Shown here in pieces: positions 1 to 8,680 of a DNA stretch of 64,000 nucleotides (position 1 is its first letter; every line of letters starts with the position of its first letter). Below the pieces are notes generated by a model. It was given only the letters and a program-made list of their open reading frames with translations. It made no database searches and was not told where the DNA came from. Source of the DNA: Escherichia sp. E1V33 (GTDB taxonomy: Bacteria > Pseudomonadota > Gammaproteobacteria > Enterobacterales > Enterobacteriaceae); the NCBI RefSeq assembly GCF_004211955.1, contig NZ_RHJI01000005.1, positions 245,236 to 309,235 of the forward strand, given 5' to 3'. Both the position numbers and the translations under genes were made by a program.

Positions 1-1830
1 CTAAGCTGCCTGTACGGCAGTGAACTCCATAGTTGTGGCAGTTTTGCCGTTTCCATGTTTTCTAAGCTGCCTGTACGGCAGTGAACGCAAACGAGGTGCG
101 CCTGATGTGCAACCAGGACTTTCTAAGCTGCCTGTACGGCAGTGAACCTTACGTCATGTTTGATCTATTTAATACAATATTTCTAAGCTGCCTGTACGGC
201 AGTGAACGACATAATGAAGGAGCCTGACGAGACTACTGATTTCTAAGCTGCCTGTACGGCAGTGAACGTTTTATTCAGGTTGGCATTGGTGTGTATGGAT
301 TTCTAAGCTGCCTGTACGGCAGTGAACTTTGGTGATGGCATCAGCTATGAACTGGAAATTTTCTAAGCTGCCTGTACGGCAGTGAACGTAACGGCGTGTT
401 TTCAATTGATGGACTGATGTTTCTAAGCTGCCTGTACGGCAGTGAACCTAACTGACATCCTCAACGGCTCATTCCAAAGTTTCTAAGCTGCCTGTACGGC
501 AGTGAACCAATTTGATACATCTGCAACAGCTAACACAGTTTTCTAAGCTGCCTGTACGGCAGTGAACTTAGCCAGCAGGCGTGGTTGCGCTATTGCTACT
601 TTCTAAGCTGCCTGTACGGCAGTGAACCGGCATCAGTTACCTCCCCAGCCGTTATCGTTTTTCTAAGCTGCCTGTACGGCAGTGAACATCTGCCAGAACA
701 TCACGCAACCACAGCACCGTTTCTAAGCTGCCTGTACGGCAGTGAACCAGGATGATAACGAGTGGCTGCATATGTGCCTTTTCTAAGCTGCCTGTACGGC
801 AGTGAACCAAAGAACGCTGTTACCGCTTCCCTGTGCGCCTTTCTAAGCTGCCTGTACGGCAGTGAACACGACAGACGCAACAGAGAGCGTTTATCGCTGT
901 TTCTAAGCTGCCTGTACGGCAGTGAACAGCCCTGGTAGTCAATTTTGAACGCGTATTCATTTCTAAGCTGCCTGTACGGCAGTGAACATGACCACGGTCT
1001 TTTACCGTAGCCTGAAGTCGTTTCTAAGCTGCCTGTACGGCAGTGAACGAATACAGCAACCAGTACCAGTTCATGGCCCATTTCTAAGCTGCCTGTACGG
1101 CAGTGAACATATTATGACATTCGATGAATTGGCAGAAAAATTTCTAAGCTGCCTGTACGGCAGTGAACAATCTACGACAGCACAGCTACAGATTCCGCGC
1201 TTTCTAAGCTGCCTGTACGGCAGTGAACGGTTCATCGGTTTCTATTTTTTTAGTTGCAATTTTCTAAGCTGCCTGTACGGCAGTGAACACAACGTGCCGT
1301 ATATTCCGTTCTCTGGCACCTTTCTAAGCTGCCTGTACGGCAGTGAACGATTAGGGTGCAAGTCCGGGCGCAGTTCGTGCTTTCTAAGCTGCCTGTACGG
1401 CAGTGAACGTAGTGCGCGCGGTAGCCAAGATTCGTAAACGTTTCTAAGCTGCCTGTACGGCAGTGAACAATAGTTTCCTGCCGTCGCCTTATTTTTTTGA
1501 TTTCTAAGCTGCCTGTACGGCAGTGAACAATACCACGACACCGACTAATTCACAGCCAGCTTTCTAAGCTGCCTGTACGGCAGTGAACACGATACCCGCC
1601 GCGAATGCCTTAAATTCGAACTTTCTAAGCTGCCTGTACGGCAGTGAACTGGGCTGCCAGTGGCTTCCAGGTTGCGGACCATTTCTAAGCTGCCTGTACG
1701 GCAGTGAACATCGGTCTGATTTGCCATGCGCTGCTGTTCAGCTTTCTAAGCTGCCTGTACGGCAGTGAACGCTTCCTCATACACGCGCACCGTTCCGGGG
1801 ATTTTCTAAGCTGCCTGTACGGCAGTGAAC
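1..1830 (-). CRISPR. Type I-F CRISPR array 1 (truncated by window start)
   Basis: There are 31 copies of a 28-bp repeat, the first cut to 25 bp by the window edge, separated by 30 spacers of 32 bp (a few of 33 bp), giving a 60-bp period. On the minus strand the repeat starts GTTCACTGCC and ends CTTAGAAA, with the CTGCC/GGCAG hairpin, which is the E. coli type I-F repeat. The 8-nt CTTAGAAA handle makes the minus strand the crRNA-sense strand. The leader is therefore the AT-rich DNA to the right, and the newest spacers are near 1800. All repeats are essentially identical, as in an active, leader-fed array. Open frames across it are artefacts of the repeats. Confidence 0.98.
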
Positions 1831-1990
1831 TGAAATAATAGCAGACTATCCGATTGATTTACTGTTAAAACTTACAAAATCACAGTTTCAAACCCTTTTT
1901 CCAGACTTCAAAATAGCAATAAACAAAATCAATGAGTTACATTACAACCTAGAAAAAGGGTCGGTTTGGTACTCCTTCAAACTCATATTT
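1831..1990 (-). promoter_or_regulatory. Leader of CRISPR array 1
   Basis: AT-rich DNA lies next to the leader-proximal repeat. A perfect IHF consensus (WATCAANNNNTTR) sits at 1927-1939, starting 97 bp from the repeat. A 12/13 match on the opposite strand is at 1847-1859, starting 17 bp from the repeat. Two inverted arms, ACCCTTTTT near 1892-1900 and AAAAAGGGT near 1953-1961, flank the distal IHF site. All four elements recur at the same distances in the leader of array 2. IHF bending of the leader during Cas1-Cas2/3 integration is established for type I-F; its use here is inferred. Confidence 0.8.
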
Positions 1991-2101
1991 TCTGCATAGA
2001 TTTTGATAAACAATTGATCAGAACACACACGATCATAATCTCCATAGCGCGAACAGTATGTTCATTGCGTAACCAAACGAATCAATCTCTATAAATTCTT
2101 C

Positions 2102-2136
2102 TTGACCGTTTTACTCCAACTCCCTATAGTAGCGCC
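2102..2136 (+). promoter_or_regulatory. Promoter of serW
   Basis: TTGACC at 2102-2107 and TATAGT at 2125-2130 are separated by 17 bp. They are followed by a GC-rich discriminator (GCGCCCC), the usual form of stringently controlled stable-RNA promoters. The predicted start is near 2137, leaving a short 5' leader before the tRNA. Confidence 0.75.
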
Positions 2137-2173
2137 CCGTTGCCCCCCATGAGGTCAGGCAGCAAAACAATTT

Positions 2174-2261
2174 GGTGAGGTGTCCGAGTGGCTGAAGGAG
2201 CACGCCTGGAAAGTGTGTATACGGCAACGTATCCGGGGTTCGAATCCCCGCCTCACCGCCA
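2174..2261 (+). tRNA. serW: tRNA-Ser(GGA), serW-like
   Basis: This is an 88-nt class II tRNA with a long variable arm. The acceptor strands GGTGAGG and CCTCACC pair, the T arm holds GGTTCGAATCC, and CCA is encoded at the 3' end. The anticodon loop CTGGAAA carries GGA at 2208-2210, which reads UCC/UCU serine codons. In E. coli serW lies between clpA and infA, matching clpA downstream here. Unusually, it sits between CRISPR array 1 and the fimbrial and cas genes, and its 3' end is repeated three more times downstream. Confidence 0.95.
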
Positions 2262-2853
2262 TATTTTAAGAAGAGCTCGTACGAAAGTACGGGCTTTTTT
2301 TCGCATGTTGCACAGACTGGCGGGGGTGAGAAGCCCGGCCCCGGGTTCGACAACTGGCGACAGCCAGTTGGACAGACCGTGAACGCAGTGAACGGGCTGC
2401 CCGCAGGGCGAGCGAAGCGAGTCAATCCCCGCCTCACCGCCATATTTTAAGAAGAGCTCGTACGAAAGTACGGGCTTTTTTTTCGCATGTTGCACAGACT
2501 GGCGGGGGTGAGAAGCCCGGCCCCGGGTTCGACAACTGGCGACAGCCAGTTGGACAGACCGTGAACGCAGTGAACGGGCTGCCCGCAGGGCGAGCGAAGC
2601 GAGTCAATCCCCGCCTCACCGCCATATTTTAAGAAGAGCTCGTACGAAAGTACGGGCTTTTTTTTCGCATGTTGCACAGACTGGCGGGGGTGAGAAGCCC
2701 GGACCCGGGTTCGACAACTGGCGACAGCCAGCTGGACAGACCGTGAACGCAGTGAACGGGCTGCCCGCAGGGCGAGCGAAGCGAGTCAATCCCCGCCTCA
2801 CCGCCATATTTAAAGAAGAGCTCGTACGAAAGTAGGGGCTTTTTTTTCGCATG
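2243..2853 (+). repeat. Tandem 181-182 bp repeats built on the serW 3' end and its terminator
   Basis: The last 19 nt of serW (AATCCCCGCCTCACCGCCA) recur ending at 2442, 2624 and 2806, giving periods of 181, 182 and 182 bp. Each copy is followed by the same hairpin (CGTACGAAAGTACG) and a T-run of 7-8, so there are four terminators: about 2277-2302, 2458-2484, 2640-2666 and 2820-2848. Each unit also holds a region rich in short inverted repeats (GTGAACGCAGTGAAC, GGGCGAGCGAAGCGAG). The layout closely resembles the E. coli tyrT locus, where roughly 178-bp repeats each begin with the tRNA 3' end. Open frames across it are not genes. Confidence 0.9.
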
Positions 2854-2868
2854 TGACCCGTCCTGAAT

Positions 2869-2901
2869 AAAAAACACGTACTTCCTCTTCGAAAGTACGT
2901 G
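2869..2901 (-). terminator. Terminator of the fimbrial operon
   Basis: A hairpin pairs CACGTACTT (2875-2883) with AAGTACGTG (2893-2901). On the minus strand it is followed by a T-rich run, so it would stop transcription 28 bp after the end of the last fimbrial gene. Confidence 0.7.
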
Positions 2902-2928
2902 AAAATCAGTGGCTGATTACCATACCCA

Positions 2929-3942
2929 TTAGTCGTAGGAGACGGCAAATATGGCTTTGCTTTGGACTTCTCCTGGCTGTAGTGCTTCCTCCTTCACGCG
3001 GACATATTTCGCGGTAATCGGGAAGGTGTACTGATTCTCAATGGCCACCATTTTAGTTAGTTTGTTCATCAGAGTATCGCCCAGCTTTAACGGTGTCGTC
3101 GCGTTGCCATTATAAATCTGGAACCCAACCCCCTTAGCACCATTAAGCGATGTATTTTTCAGAATGGTACCACTATCATCCCATTCACCGCGCGCAACTT
3201 TAAAAGTCACTGGATTAGTCGTGACGTTATAAACACTGTCACAATTTAAAACCAGATCTATAGAACCTGATTTTGTATTATTGGCAGATTGCATCTCACT
3301 TATCGTTGTTTCTGGCATTCTTATTTCGTAAGTCGGTTGCGAGAAACTACAGGTTGTAGGTTTATGTTTGATGCTAAATTCTATATTCTGTGCATAAGAA
3401 ACATCACTATTTAGTCGCCCAGTAATCCAACATAAAAACCATGATACGATATTATTATTGCAAGAGTTATCTGTTAGTATGCTAATAGCGGGGCGCGGAA
3501 TGGTTATCTTGTCGATATTGGTGGTTATTGTATGGTCTGCTTTACTCGTTGGTCCAACATATTCTGCCTTAAGAGTGAACGGCTTGGTATTTATAACGTC
3601 CTGAGTGTTATATTCTTTTGGAGAAGCACTCAAGGAATCAGTTCCTGTAGAAACAGGAAAAGCACTACTCTCAAGGTTAAATTTCATAAAAATTGATTTC
3701 TGTGAACTAGACTCTTTAAGTTCAACAATATAATCTTTTAACGGTGTTGCATAATACATTTTATCGCTTGTTGCATTACATGTGAACGTATCAACTAAGT
3801 TTGTATTAATTACAGCCGTTACCGTTTCCTGTGCCATATCTAGTTCTATCGTTTGACTTGCTGTTGTATTCGGCCCCAAGGTACATTTAGCCTGTCCCAA
3901 AAATGGCAAAGCCAGTAAAAACAAAAACCAATATTTCTTCAT
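2929..3942 (-). CDS. Fimbrial minor subunit / probable tip adhesin
   Basis: A 337-residue secreted protein with signal peptide MKKYWFLFLLALPFLGQA. It is about twice the length of a pilin. The second half begins with a Cys-containing strand (KHKPTTCSFSQPTYEIRMP) and resembles a pilin domain. The first half has two Cys and would be the receptor-binding lectin-like domain, as in two-domain tip adhesins. The ATG at 3942 was chosen because AAAGGA lies 8 nt before it and the signal peptide starts there. It is the last gene of the operon, 11 bp after the usher. The receptor is unknown and I do not recognise a named adhesin. Confidence 0.8.
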   Translation of the reverse strand: MKKYWFLFLLALPFLGQAKCTLGPNTTASQTIELDMAQETVTAVINTNLVDTFTCNATSDKMYYATPLKDYIVELKESSSQKSIFMKFNLESSAFPVSTGTDSLSASPKEYNTQDVINTKPFTLKAEYVGPTSKADHTITTNIDKITIPRPAISILTDNSCNNNIVSWFLCWITGRLNSDVSYAQNIEFSIKHKPTTCSFSQPTYEIRMPETTISEMQSANNTKSGSIDLVLNCDSVYNVTTNPVTFKVARGEWDDSGTILKNTSLNGAKGVGFQIYNGNATTPLKLGDTLMNKLTKMVAIENQYTFPITAKYVRVKEEALQPGEVQSKAIFAVSYD

Positions 3943-3953
3943 AAACAAATCCT

Positions 3954-6440
3954 TTAACGACAAATATAAACTTTATTCTCATCAATAACGTTATCAAAAG
4001 TAATAGTGCAGAATTGTTCCTGCTGTTTATTAACCGAGACGCGAATCGACGCGGGAACATCATTGGTGCGAATAAATATCCGACTTCCCTGTCCTACTAA
4101 GCCCACATTATTGCCGCTTTCATCTTCAACCTCATAACCAAACGGCAACGGAGAGCCATCAGGGCGTTGGGAGATGAAATACCAGGGCTTGCGTTCATCA
4201 GTCTCAAACTGCGTCATCACTACCGCACCACGATAAGGAACGGTGTTTTTACGGTTACCCAGTAGCGCCACATCGCTTTTACTGTCGGCAATATCCAACA
4301 TCAACGTATTTTCACGATACGGCGTCAGGTTGTCATAAATAGCGTAGCCTCTGCTATCCGTGGTCAGGTAACGATACCCCTGCACCGCCGCTCCCTCCAG
4401 TCCCGGCGCTTTGACAATGGCGAACGTATCGGAAAGTCTGGGAGCCAGTGCCACCCCGTCCGACCACGCGACTAAACCGCCTTGAATATTACCGCTAATC
4501 TGCTGATATCTTTTCGACTCGCTATAGCTGCCACCAATAGTCGCCAATGGCGCACGCCAGGTCAGGTTTCCACCTGCTGTTGTTTCGCTGCCCTGTTGTT
4601 GATGGCTTAAGTTAGCCCCGTAGCTGAACTGATCGCGACTCCCCGCTACACCGCTGAGGCTGGTATTATTCGACCGATAGCCGTCTTTATCAAAAGTGGT
4701 CGAGTTAGAAACAAATAAATCTCGTCGTTTTTCAGTGATTCCATCGCCCCACGAGAAGGGAATTGAGAAATATAAGTTAATGCGTCTATCTTCGCGGTTA
4801 TCTTCATCGTAGGTCTGGCTAACAGACAAGGTATAACTAAGGCGTTCCCAGGAGTTCGAATAGCTGAGTTGATAATCTTTCCCTGTCCCGCTACGTTCCC
4901 AATAATCCCGCCATTGACCACTAACTGATAAATACCCCCACTTTTCCGGTAATGACTGGTTTATATTTACAGAAAAGCTGTTCTTACGACCAAAGTCGTA
5001 CTGATAATAGTCGGCGATATCATAAACTGAGTTATCTTCTCGATTATAGCTTTTCCTGTTATTTGCCCACACGTGATCGTTAAAAGTACGATAATCCCGA
5101 GAAGAATAACGCCAGGCCGCCAGCGAAAATTGCGTTCCACTTTGAGAGAGATATTTGTTCCAGGCAACCTGATAACTTTGACCATTAAACACATCACCGT
5201 TATCTTGCTCACTGTGTGAATGGGTAAAATCAACCGATACCGCACCAATCGGTGTATTCCATCCTGTGCCGAGAACAAATGATGAGTAATTATCAGACAG
5301 CTGTGTGCCGCCATAGAGTGTCAGCAAATTATTAAGGCCATACTGATAGCTTCCCTGAATAAAATCTGACTGTTCGCTGGCGCCCTCAATACGGCTACGT
5401 CCGGCAGCAAATTCATATTTCGAAACGCCCGGTTGCAACATATTTGGTACCGATGAATAAGGTACACGATAACGCGACACCGAACCGTCAGCTTCTTTAA
5501 CGGTAACTTCCAGATCTGCACCACCACCAGCAAGTTGCAAATCATCAATGGCGAATGGACCTGGCGGAACCTCTTTCTGGTAAACCACAAAGCCATTTTG
5601 TTCGATAGTGACAAGTGCGTTACTCTGGGCAACTCCACGCACCACAGGAGTAAAATTCTGTTTAGAGTTCGGCAACATCTGCATATCACGCCAAAGGCGT
5701 ACACCGCGAAAACGCACGGAGTCAAAAACATCGGAGCCAGTATACATTTCACCAGCACGCAACGTACCGAGAATTTGTGGAATTCCCCGCTCCAGATATA
5801 ACGTGTTACTCTTCCATTTACCGCTGCTCTCGTCACTTTTCGTATAATTGGCATTTGAATGCAATTGCCAGCCCAAAAGATTTAAACCACTATTCAGATT
5901 TAAATAGCTACTTTTATTATCTCCTCCGTGCTTATAATTACTGTAATACTGACTGGCATAATAAGAAGTATACAATGCGTTAATCCCGCGATCCCATGCC
6001 TCAGGCGGGACATATCCGCGTTCATACTCAACGACATAGGCCTGAGGTACACTTAACTTCAGGTTAAAATGCCCAATATCATAGTCAACGCTGCCGCCCT
6101 GTACTGCATCACGAAGTGGTACGCATTCTACACCTTTATCAATATTAATTCCTTCAGTGAGGATACCTATTTGCTTTAACTGCTCCCAGGATAAACAAGT
6201 CGCATCCGGATCGTCTTTAATATCGACATTATAGTGTCCGCGCCACTGATTATTCAGGTAAACATCCATGTCATAAATACCAGGCATCGGCTTATCACTA
6301 TCAATATGATAGTCAGAAATTTTTTCCCCATTTAATCCGCCAATCATAAAATGGGTGTCAAATGTTTCATCTTCCGCCCATGCAGGCGAAGTAGCCAACA
6401 CCGACAGGATAGCCAGCGTAATAGAATTAAGTTTAGACAT
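3954..6440 (-). CDS. Outer-membrane fimbrial usher (FimD/PapC family)
   Basis: An 828-residue usher that threads pilins through the outer membrane. The signal peptide ends at AWA-E. Next comes an N-terminal chaperone-binding domain (FDTHFMIGGLNGEKISDYHI), then a 24-strand barrel with plug, including family motifs such as GVSKYEFAAGRSR and PGLEGAAVQGYRYLTTDSRG. The C-terminal domain has the usual cysteine pair near the end (EQFCTITF, VYICR). The ATG at 6440 is preceded by AGGGG; a TTG two codons upstream is less likely. It follows the chaperone gene after 14 bp. It appears intact, although the main pilin gene is broken. Confidence 0.93.
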   Translation of the reverse strand: MSKLNSITLAILSVLATSPAWAEDETFDTHFMIGGLNGEKISDYHIDSDKPMPGIYDMDVYLNNQWRGHYNVDIKDDPDATCLSWEQLKQIGILTEGINIDKGVECVPLRDAVQGGSVDYDIGHFNLKLSVPQAYVVEYERGYVPPEAWDRGINALYTSYYASQYYSNYKHGGDNKSSYLNLNSGLNLLGWQLHSNANYTKSDESSGKWKSNTLYLERGIPQILGTLRAGEMYTGSDVFDSVRFRGVRLWRDMQMLPNSKQNFTPVVRGVAQSNALVTIEQNGFVVYQKEVPPGPFAIDDLQLAGGGADLEVTVKEADGSVSRYRVPYSSVPNMLQPGVSKYEFAAGRSRIEGASEQSDFIQGSYQYGLNNLLTLYGGTQLSDNYSSFVLGTGWNTPIGAVSVDFTHSHSEQDNGDVFNGQSYQVAWNKYLSQSGTQFSLAAWRYSSRDYRTFNDHVWANNRKSYNREDNSVYDIADYYQYDFGRKNSFSVNINQSLPEKWGYLSVSGQWRDYWERSGTGKDYQLSYSNSWERLSYTLSVSQTYDEDNREDRRINLYFSIPFSWGDGITEKRRDLFVSNSTTFDKDGYRSNNTSLSGVAGSRDQFSYGANLSHQQQGSETTAGGNLTWRAPLATIGGSYSESKRYQQISGNIQGGLVAWSDGVALAPRLSDTFAIVKAPGLEGAAVQGYRYLTTDSRGYAIYDNLTPYRENTLMLDIADSKSDVALLGNRKNTVPYRGAVVMTQFETDERKPWYFISQRPDGSPLPFGYEVEDESGNNVGLVGQGSRIFIRTNDVPASIRVSVNKQQEQFCTITFDNVIDENKVYICR

Positions 6441-6454
6441 AATCAACCCCTGAT

Positions 6455-7135
6455 CTATTTGACGGTTTTTACTTTTTCACTCAAATAGTTTCCATTATCA
6501 TCAATAAGTGTAATTGTATATTGATTGATGGCTGAGGCTGTGGTGACAGTCTTATCTGACCAGGGGGCTAATAACAACGTTTCCTTATTTATCTTTGCAT
6601 TCCCGGTAAACTCAGGAATAGTTATCCAGTTTGCGGAGTTGTTTTTGATATTAACACCGCCATTGGCATGTTTAATACTCAGACGACGAAAACTTTCTTT
6701 ATCCACGCCAGTAAGCCCTTCAGGGCGGTAGATAAATTTAATACGGTTTTGCATGGCGAATTTAATGCCATTCTTATCTTCTAATTCGGGGCAATTAGGT
6801 GGGATGTCTAGCACATTGAGGAAGAACAGGCTTTCGCGATCTTTAGGTAGTGTATTCGCCAATTTTTTGATTTTGAGTTGTTGCCCTTCCCCCCCTTTCA
6901 CGTGAGCGACCGGTGGCGTCAACACAAACGGAACATGAATTTTTTCTGGGGGTAGGCTAGTATCGCCATCATCAATCCATGACTGAACCAGGGCGCTACG
7001 ATTACCTTCATTCATTAATTGAACGGTAATCTCTTTTTTCTGTTCTGGATAAATAACGCGAGTGCCGTAGATATAGACGCCACTCCACGCAGGCGTGACC
7101 ACGCCGGCCAGCAAGAAGGCTATTAATTTTTTCAT
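6455..7135 (-). CDS. Periplasmic fimbrial chaperone (FimC/PapD family)
   Basis: A 226-residue PapD-like chaperone that completes the fold of pilin subunits by donor-strand complementation in the periplasm. The signal peptide is MKKLIAFLLAGVVTPAWS. The first immunoglobulin-like domain has the G1 strand and the family signature around NRIKFIYRPEGL, and the N-terminal strand carries GTRVIYPEQKKEITVQL. The length is normal for the family. It lies between the pilin gene (53 bp upstream) and the usher (14 bp downstream), the classic subunit-chaperone-usher-tip order. Confidence 0.92.
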   Translation of the reverse strand: MKKLIAFLLAGVVTPAWSGVYIYGTRVIYPEQKKEITVQLMNEGNRSALVQSWIDDGDTSLPPEKIHVPFVLTPPVAHVKGGEGQQLKIKKLANTLPKDRESLFFLNVLDIPPNCPELEDKNGIKFAMQNRIKFIYRPEGLTGVDKESFRRLSIKHANGGVNIKNNSANWITIPEFTGNAKINKETLLLAPWSDKTVTTASAINQYTITLIDDNGNYLSEKVKTVK

Positions 7136-7188
7136 TAAACTTTCCTTGTTTGAGAAATCGGCGGCCGAAGCCGCCGATAAACACGGTA

Positions 7189-7734
7189 TTAATCTGTCAC
7201 GACAGTCATTGTCAGAGCAGAGTTAACCGGGCCAGCAGTCACCACATCACCTGATTGAGCGTATTTAGCACTGAAATTTAATGTATATTCATTAGAGCTG
7301 TTTTTTTCTAACTCAATACTTTTATCACCTTCAATATTTTGAATTTTCCCATCTGCACTCTCATAGTAGACAGCAAAACCAGCACCATTTTGTATTGCCG
7401 AAGTATTAATGGTGATATTGCTACGATTTGCATCAAACTGACTTCTGGAAAATGTAATTCTGGGGGTCTTGCCTGGTGAACATTTAACCGTCAGCGGTAC
7501 GGTTATTTTATTTGAATAACCATCATAAATAAATCCGGCACTTTGATCTTTAAATTGATCTTCACCAATCTCGTTCATAGCAATAGTAGCCTAGCTATTC
7601 CCGATAAATTGGCAAGTAGTTCCAACCACATTACCGGTAATAATCAACTCGCCCTGTTGATTCCCTTCGGCAACAGCCCCTGCACTCATAAAAAGAGAAG
7701 ATAATACTGCAACTGCAATAATTGAACGTTTCAT
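7189..7734 (-). pseudogene. Major fimbrial subunit interrupted by an amber codon
   Basis: The frame from the ATG at 7734 encodes MKRSIIAVAVLSSLFMSAGA (signal peptide), then the pilin N-terminus with its first Cys (GTTCQFIGNS). It meets TAG at codon 48 (7591-7593) and continues in the same frame for another 133 codons to TAA at 7189. Reading through gives a 181-residue product, the normal pilin size, ending in the pilin-like strand ALTMTVVTD. An ATG just after the stop (7578) would give a product without a signal peptide. The simplest origin is CAG to TAG. The strain is probably non-fimbriate for this organelle unless it carries an amber suppressor. Confidence 0.85.
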
Positions 7735-8066
7735 AGTCTATTCCTTAACTAATTTATTCCAGGTGATTAAGAGTCTCTGTCCTCTCGGAAATGAATTTCG
7801 CAAATTACATTTGCTATCGCAATGTAAACAAGTTGTTTTCGTGATTTAAATCAAATTATCAAAAACAAATAACAGACAAGAAAATACCTATAAAAATGTT
7901 TTCCTTGTTTACTATTCGGCATTATTTGATGTCATTACAAGGTAGATTAATACATATAATTAATTGCAGATTTTTTATTTTAAATAAATATTCATATACT
8001 AATGAAAGTGTAGGGCATTGAATTCTTTATTCTATTTCCAGCCAGAAATAGGCTTTTCAATAGACA
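7735..8066 (-). promoter_or_regulatory. AT-rich regulatory region of the fimbrial operon
   Basis: There is no gene here. On the minus strand a possible promoter is TTGTTT (7826-7831) and TGTAAT (7804-7809) with 16 bp between. It overlaps an inverted repeat TTACATT(7805-7811)/AATGTAA(7821-7827). Upstream, GTGATTTAAATCAA (7841-7854) matches 9 of 10 defined bases of an FNR site. The rest is very AT-rich, as expected for an H-NS-silenced acquired operon. These sites are suggestive only. Confidence 0.4.
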
Positions 8067-8096
8067 AAAAGACCTGACGGTAAGGCCAGGTCTTTT
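8067..8096 (-). terminator. Terminator at the end of the csy/cas operon
   Basis: The hairpin AAAAGACCTG/CAGGTCTTTT has a 10-nt loop. On the minus strand it ends in TTTTTG, 19 bp after the cas6f stop. It is symmetrical and could also act on plus-strand transcripts. Confidence 0.8.
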
Positions 8097-8115
8097 ATAC
8101 ATTACAACTTACTAA

Positions 8116-8670
8116 TCAAAACCAAGGAATAGTAGCGGTTGCGCTTAATCCATAACTACTGAATACCCCTTTAACCGGTTCTGTACGCAACTCTCCGTGT
8201 CGGATAAACAATTTGAACTGTTGCTGACTCGACAAACTTTTCATATTAAGAAAAGGTAAGTCGGTCCGCTGTTCAGCTTGCGTCGCCAGTCGCTCAATGG
8301 CCTGTTCTTCTGTAAGCCAGCCTTTTTTCACTGAACGCCTTAACAGACGCTGGGGGTTACTTTTAACCTGCACACGGCTTACTACTCGCCAGCCCTTTAT
8401 TTCTGGAACGGGAGTGACAGGTGAACATTGGCAATAATCCGTAAGCCCTTTACGCCACGTTGAGGCTTCAAGCGCCTGCAATGCCTGGGCGCTACCATGC
8501 AAGCGTAAACGCGCGCCAGGCATAACATTTACGTCAGGGAAACTCACACCGATATCGCCTTGCCCTCTTGCACCTAATGCCCGATGCAGTTTGGCAAATA
8601 ACGCCGCCATCAACATTTCGCTCGAAAATTCTGGATCTGGCAGAACGCGGATCTCAAGGTAGTGATCCAT
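8116..8670 (-). CDS. cas6f: Cas6f (Csy4) crRNA-processing endoribonuclease
   Basis: A 184-residue Cas6f. It cuts pre-crRNA at the 3' base of the repeat hairpin, leaving the 8-nt handle CUUAGAAA, and stays bound to the crRNA 3' hairpin in the Csy complex. The general-base histidine of Pseudomonas Csy4 (His29) is present at the same position (AKLHRAL). An arginine-rich helix for hairpin binding follows (NPQRLLRRSVKKGW). The start at 8670 is preceded by AAGGAG. It is the last gene of the csy operon, 10 bp after cas7f, and ends before a strong terminator. It would also process the crRNA-like transcript at 12170-12238, whose hairpin stem is conserved. Confidence 0.97.
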   Translation of the reverse strand: MDHYLEIRVLPDPEFSSEMLMAALFAKLHRALGARGQGDIGVSFPDVNVMPGARLRLHGSAQALQALEASTWRKGLTDYCQCSPVTPVPEIKGWRVVSRVQVKSNPQRLLRRSVKKGWLTEEQAIERLATQAEQRTDLPFLNMKSLSSQQQFKLFIRHGELRTEPVKGVFSSYGLSATATIPWF

Positions 8671-8680
8671 TGGCAGCTCC

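Noticed and set aside
701..1768. Open frames with repeated SLPYRQLRN / FLSCLYGSE units
   Set aside because: They are translations of the CRISPR repeat and spacers of array 1; the same happens at 17045-17458. No start signals and no protein character.
2174..2261. serW as a suppressor of the pilin amber codon
   Set aside because: Its anticodon is GGA, which reads UCC/UCU and not UAG.
2111..2948. Several overlapping open frames across the serW repeats
   Set aside because: They arise from the 181-182 bp tandem repeats and terminators and are not genes.
7189..7578. Independent small protein starting at the ATG after the amber codon
   Set aside because: It lacks a signal peptide and is the in-frame remainder of the pilin, so it was annotated as part of one pseudogene.
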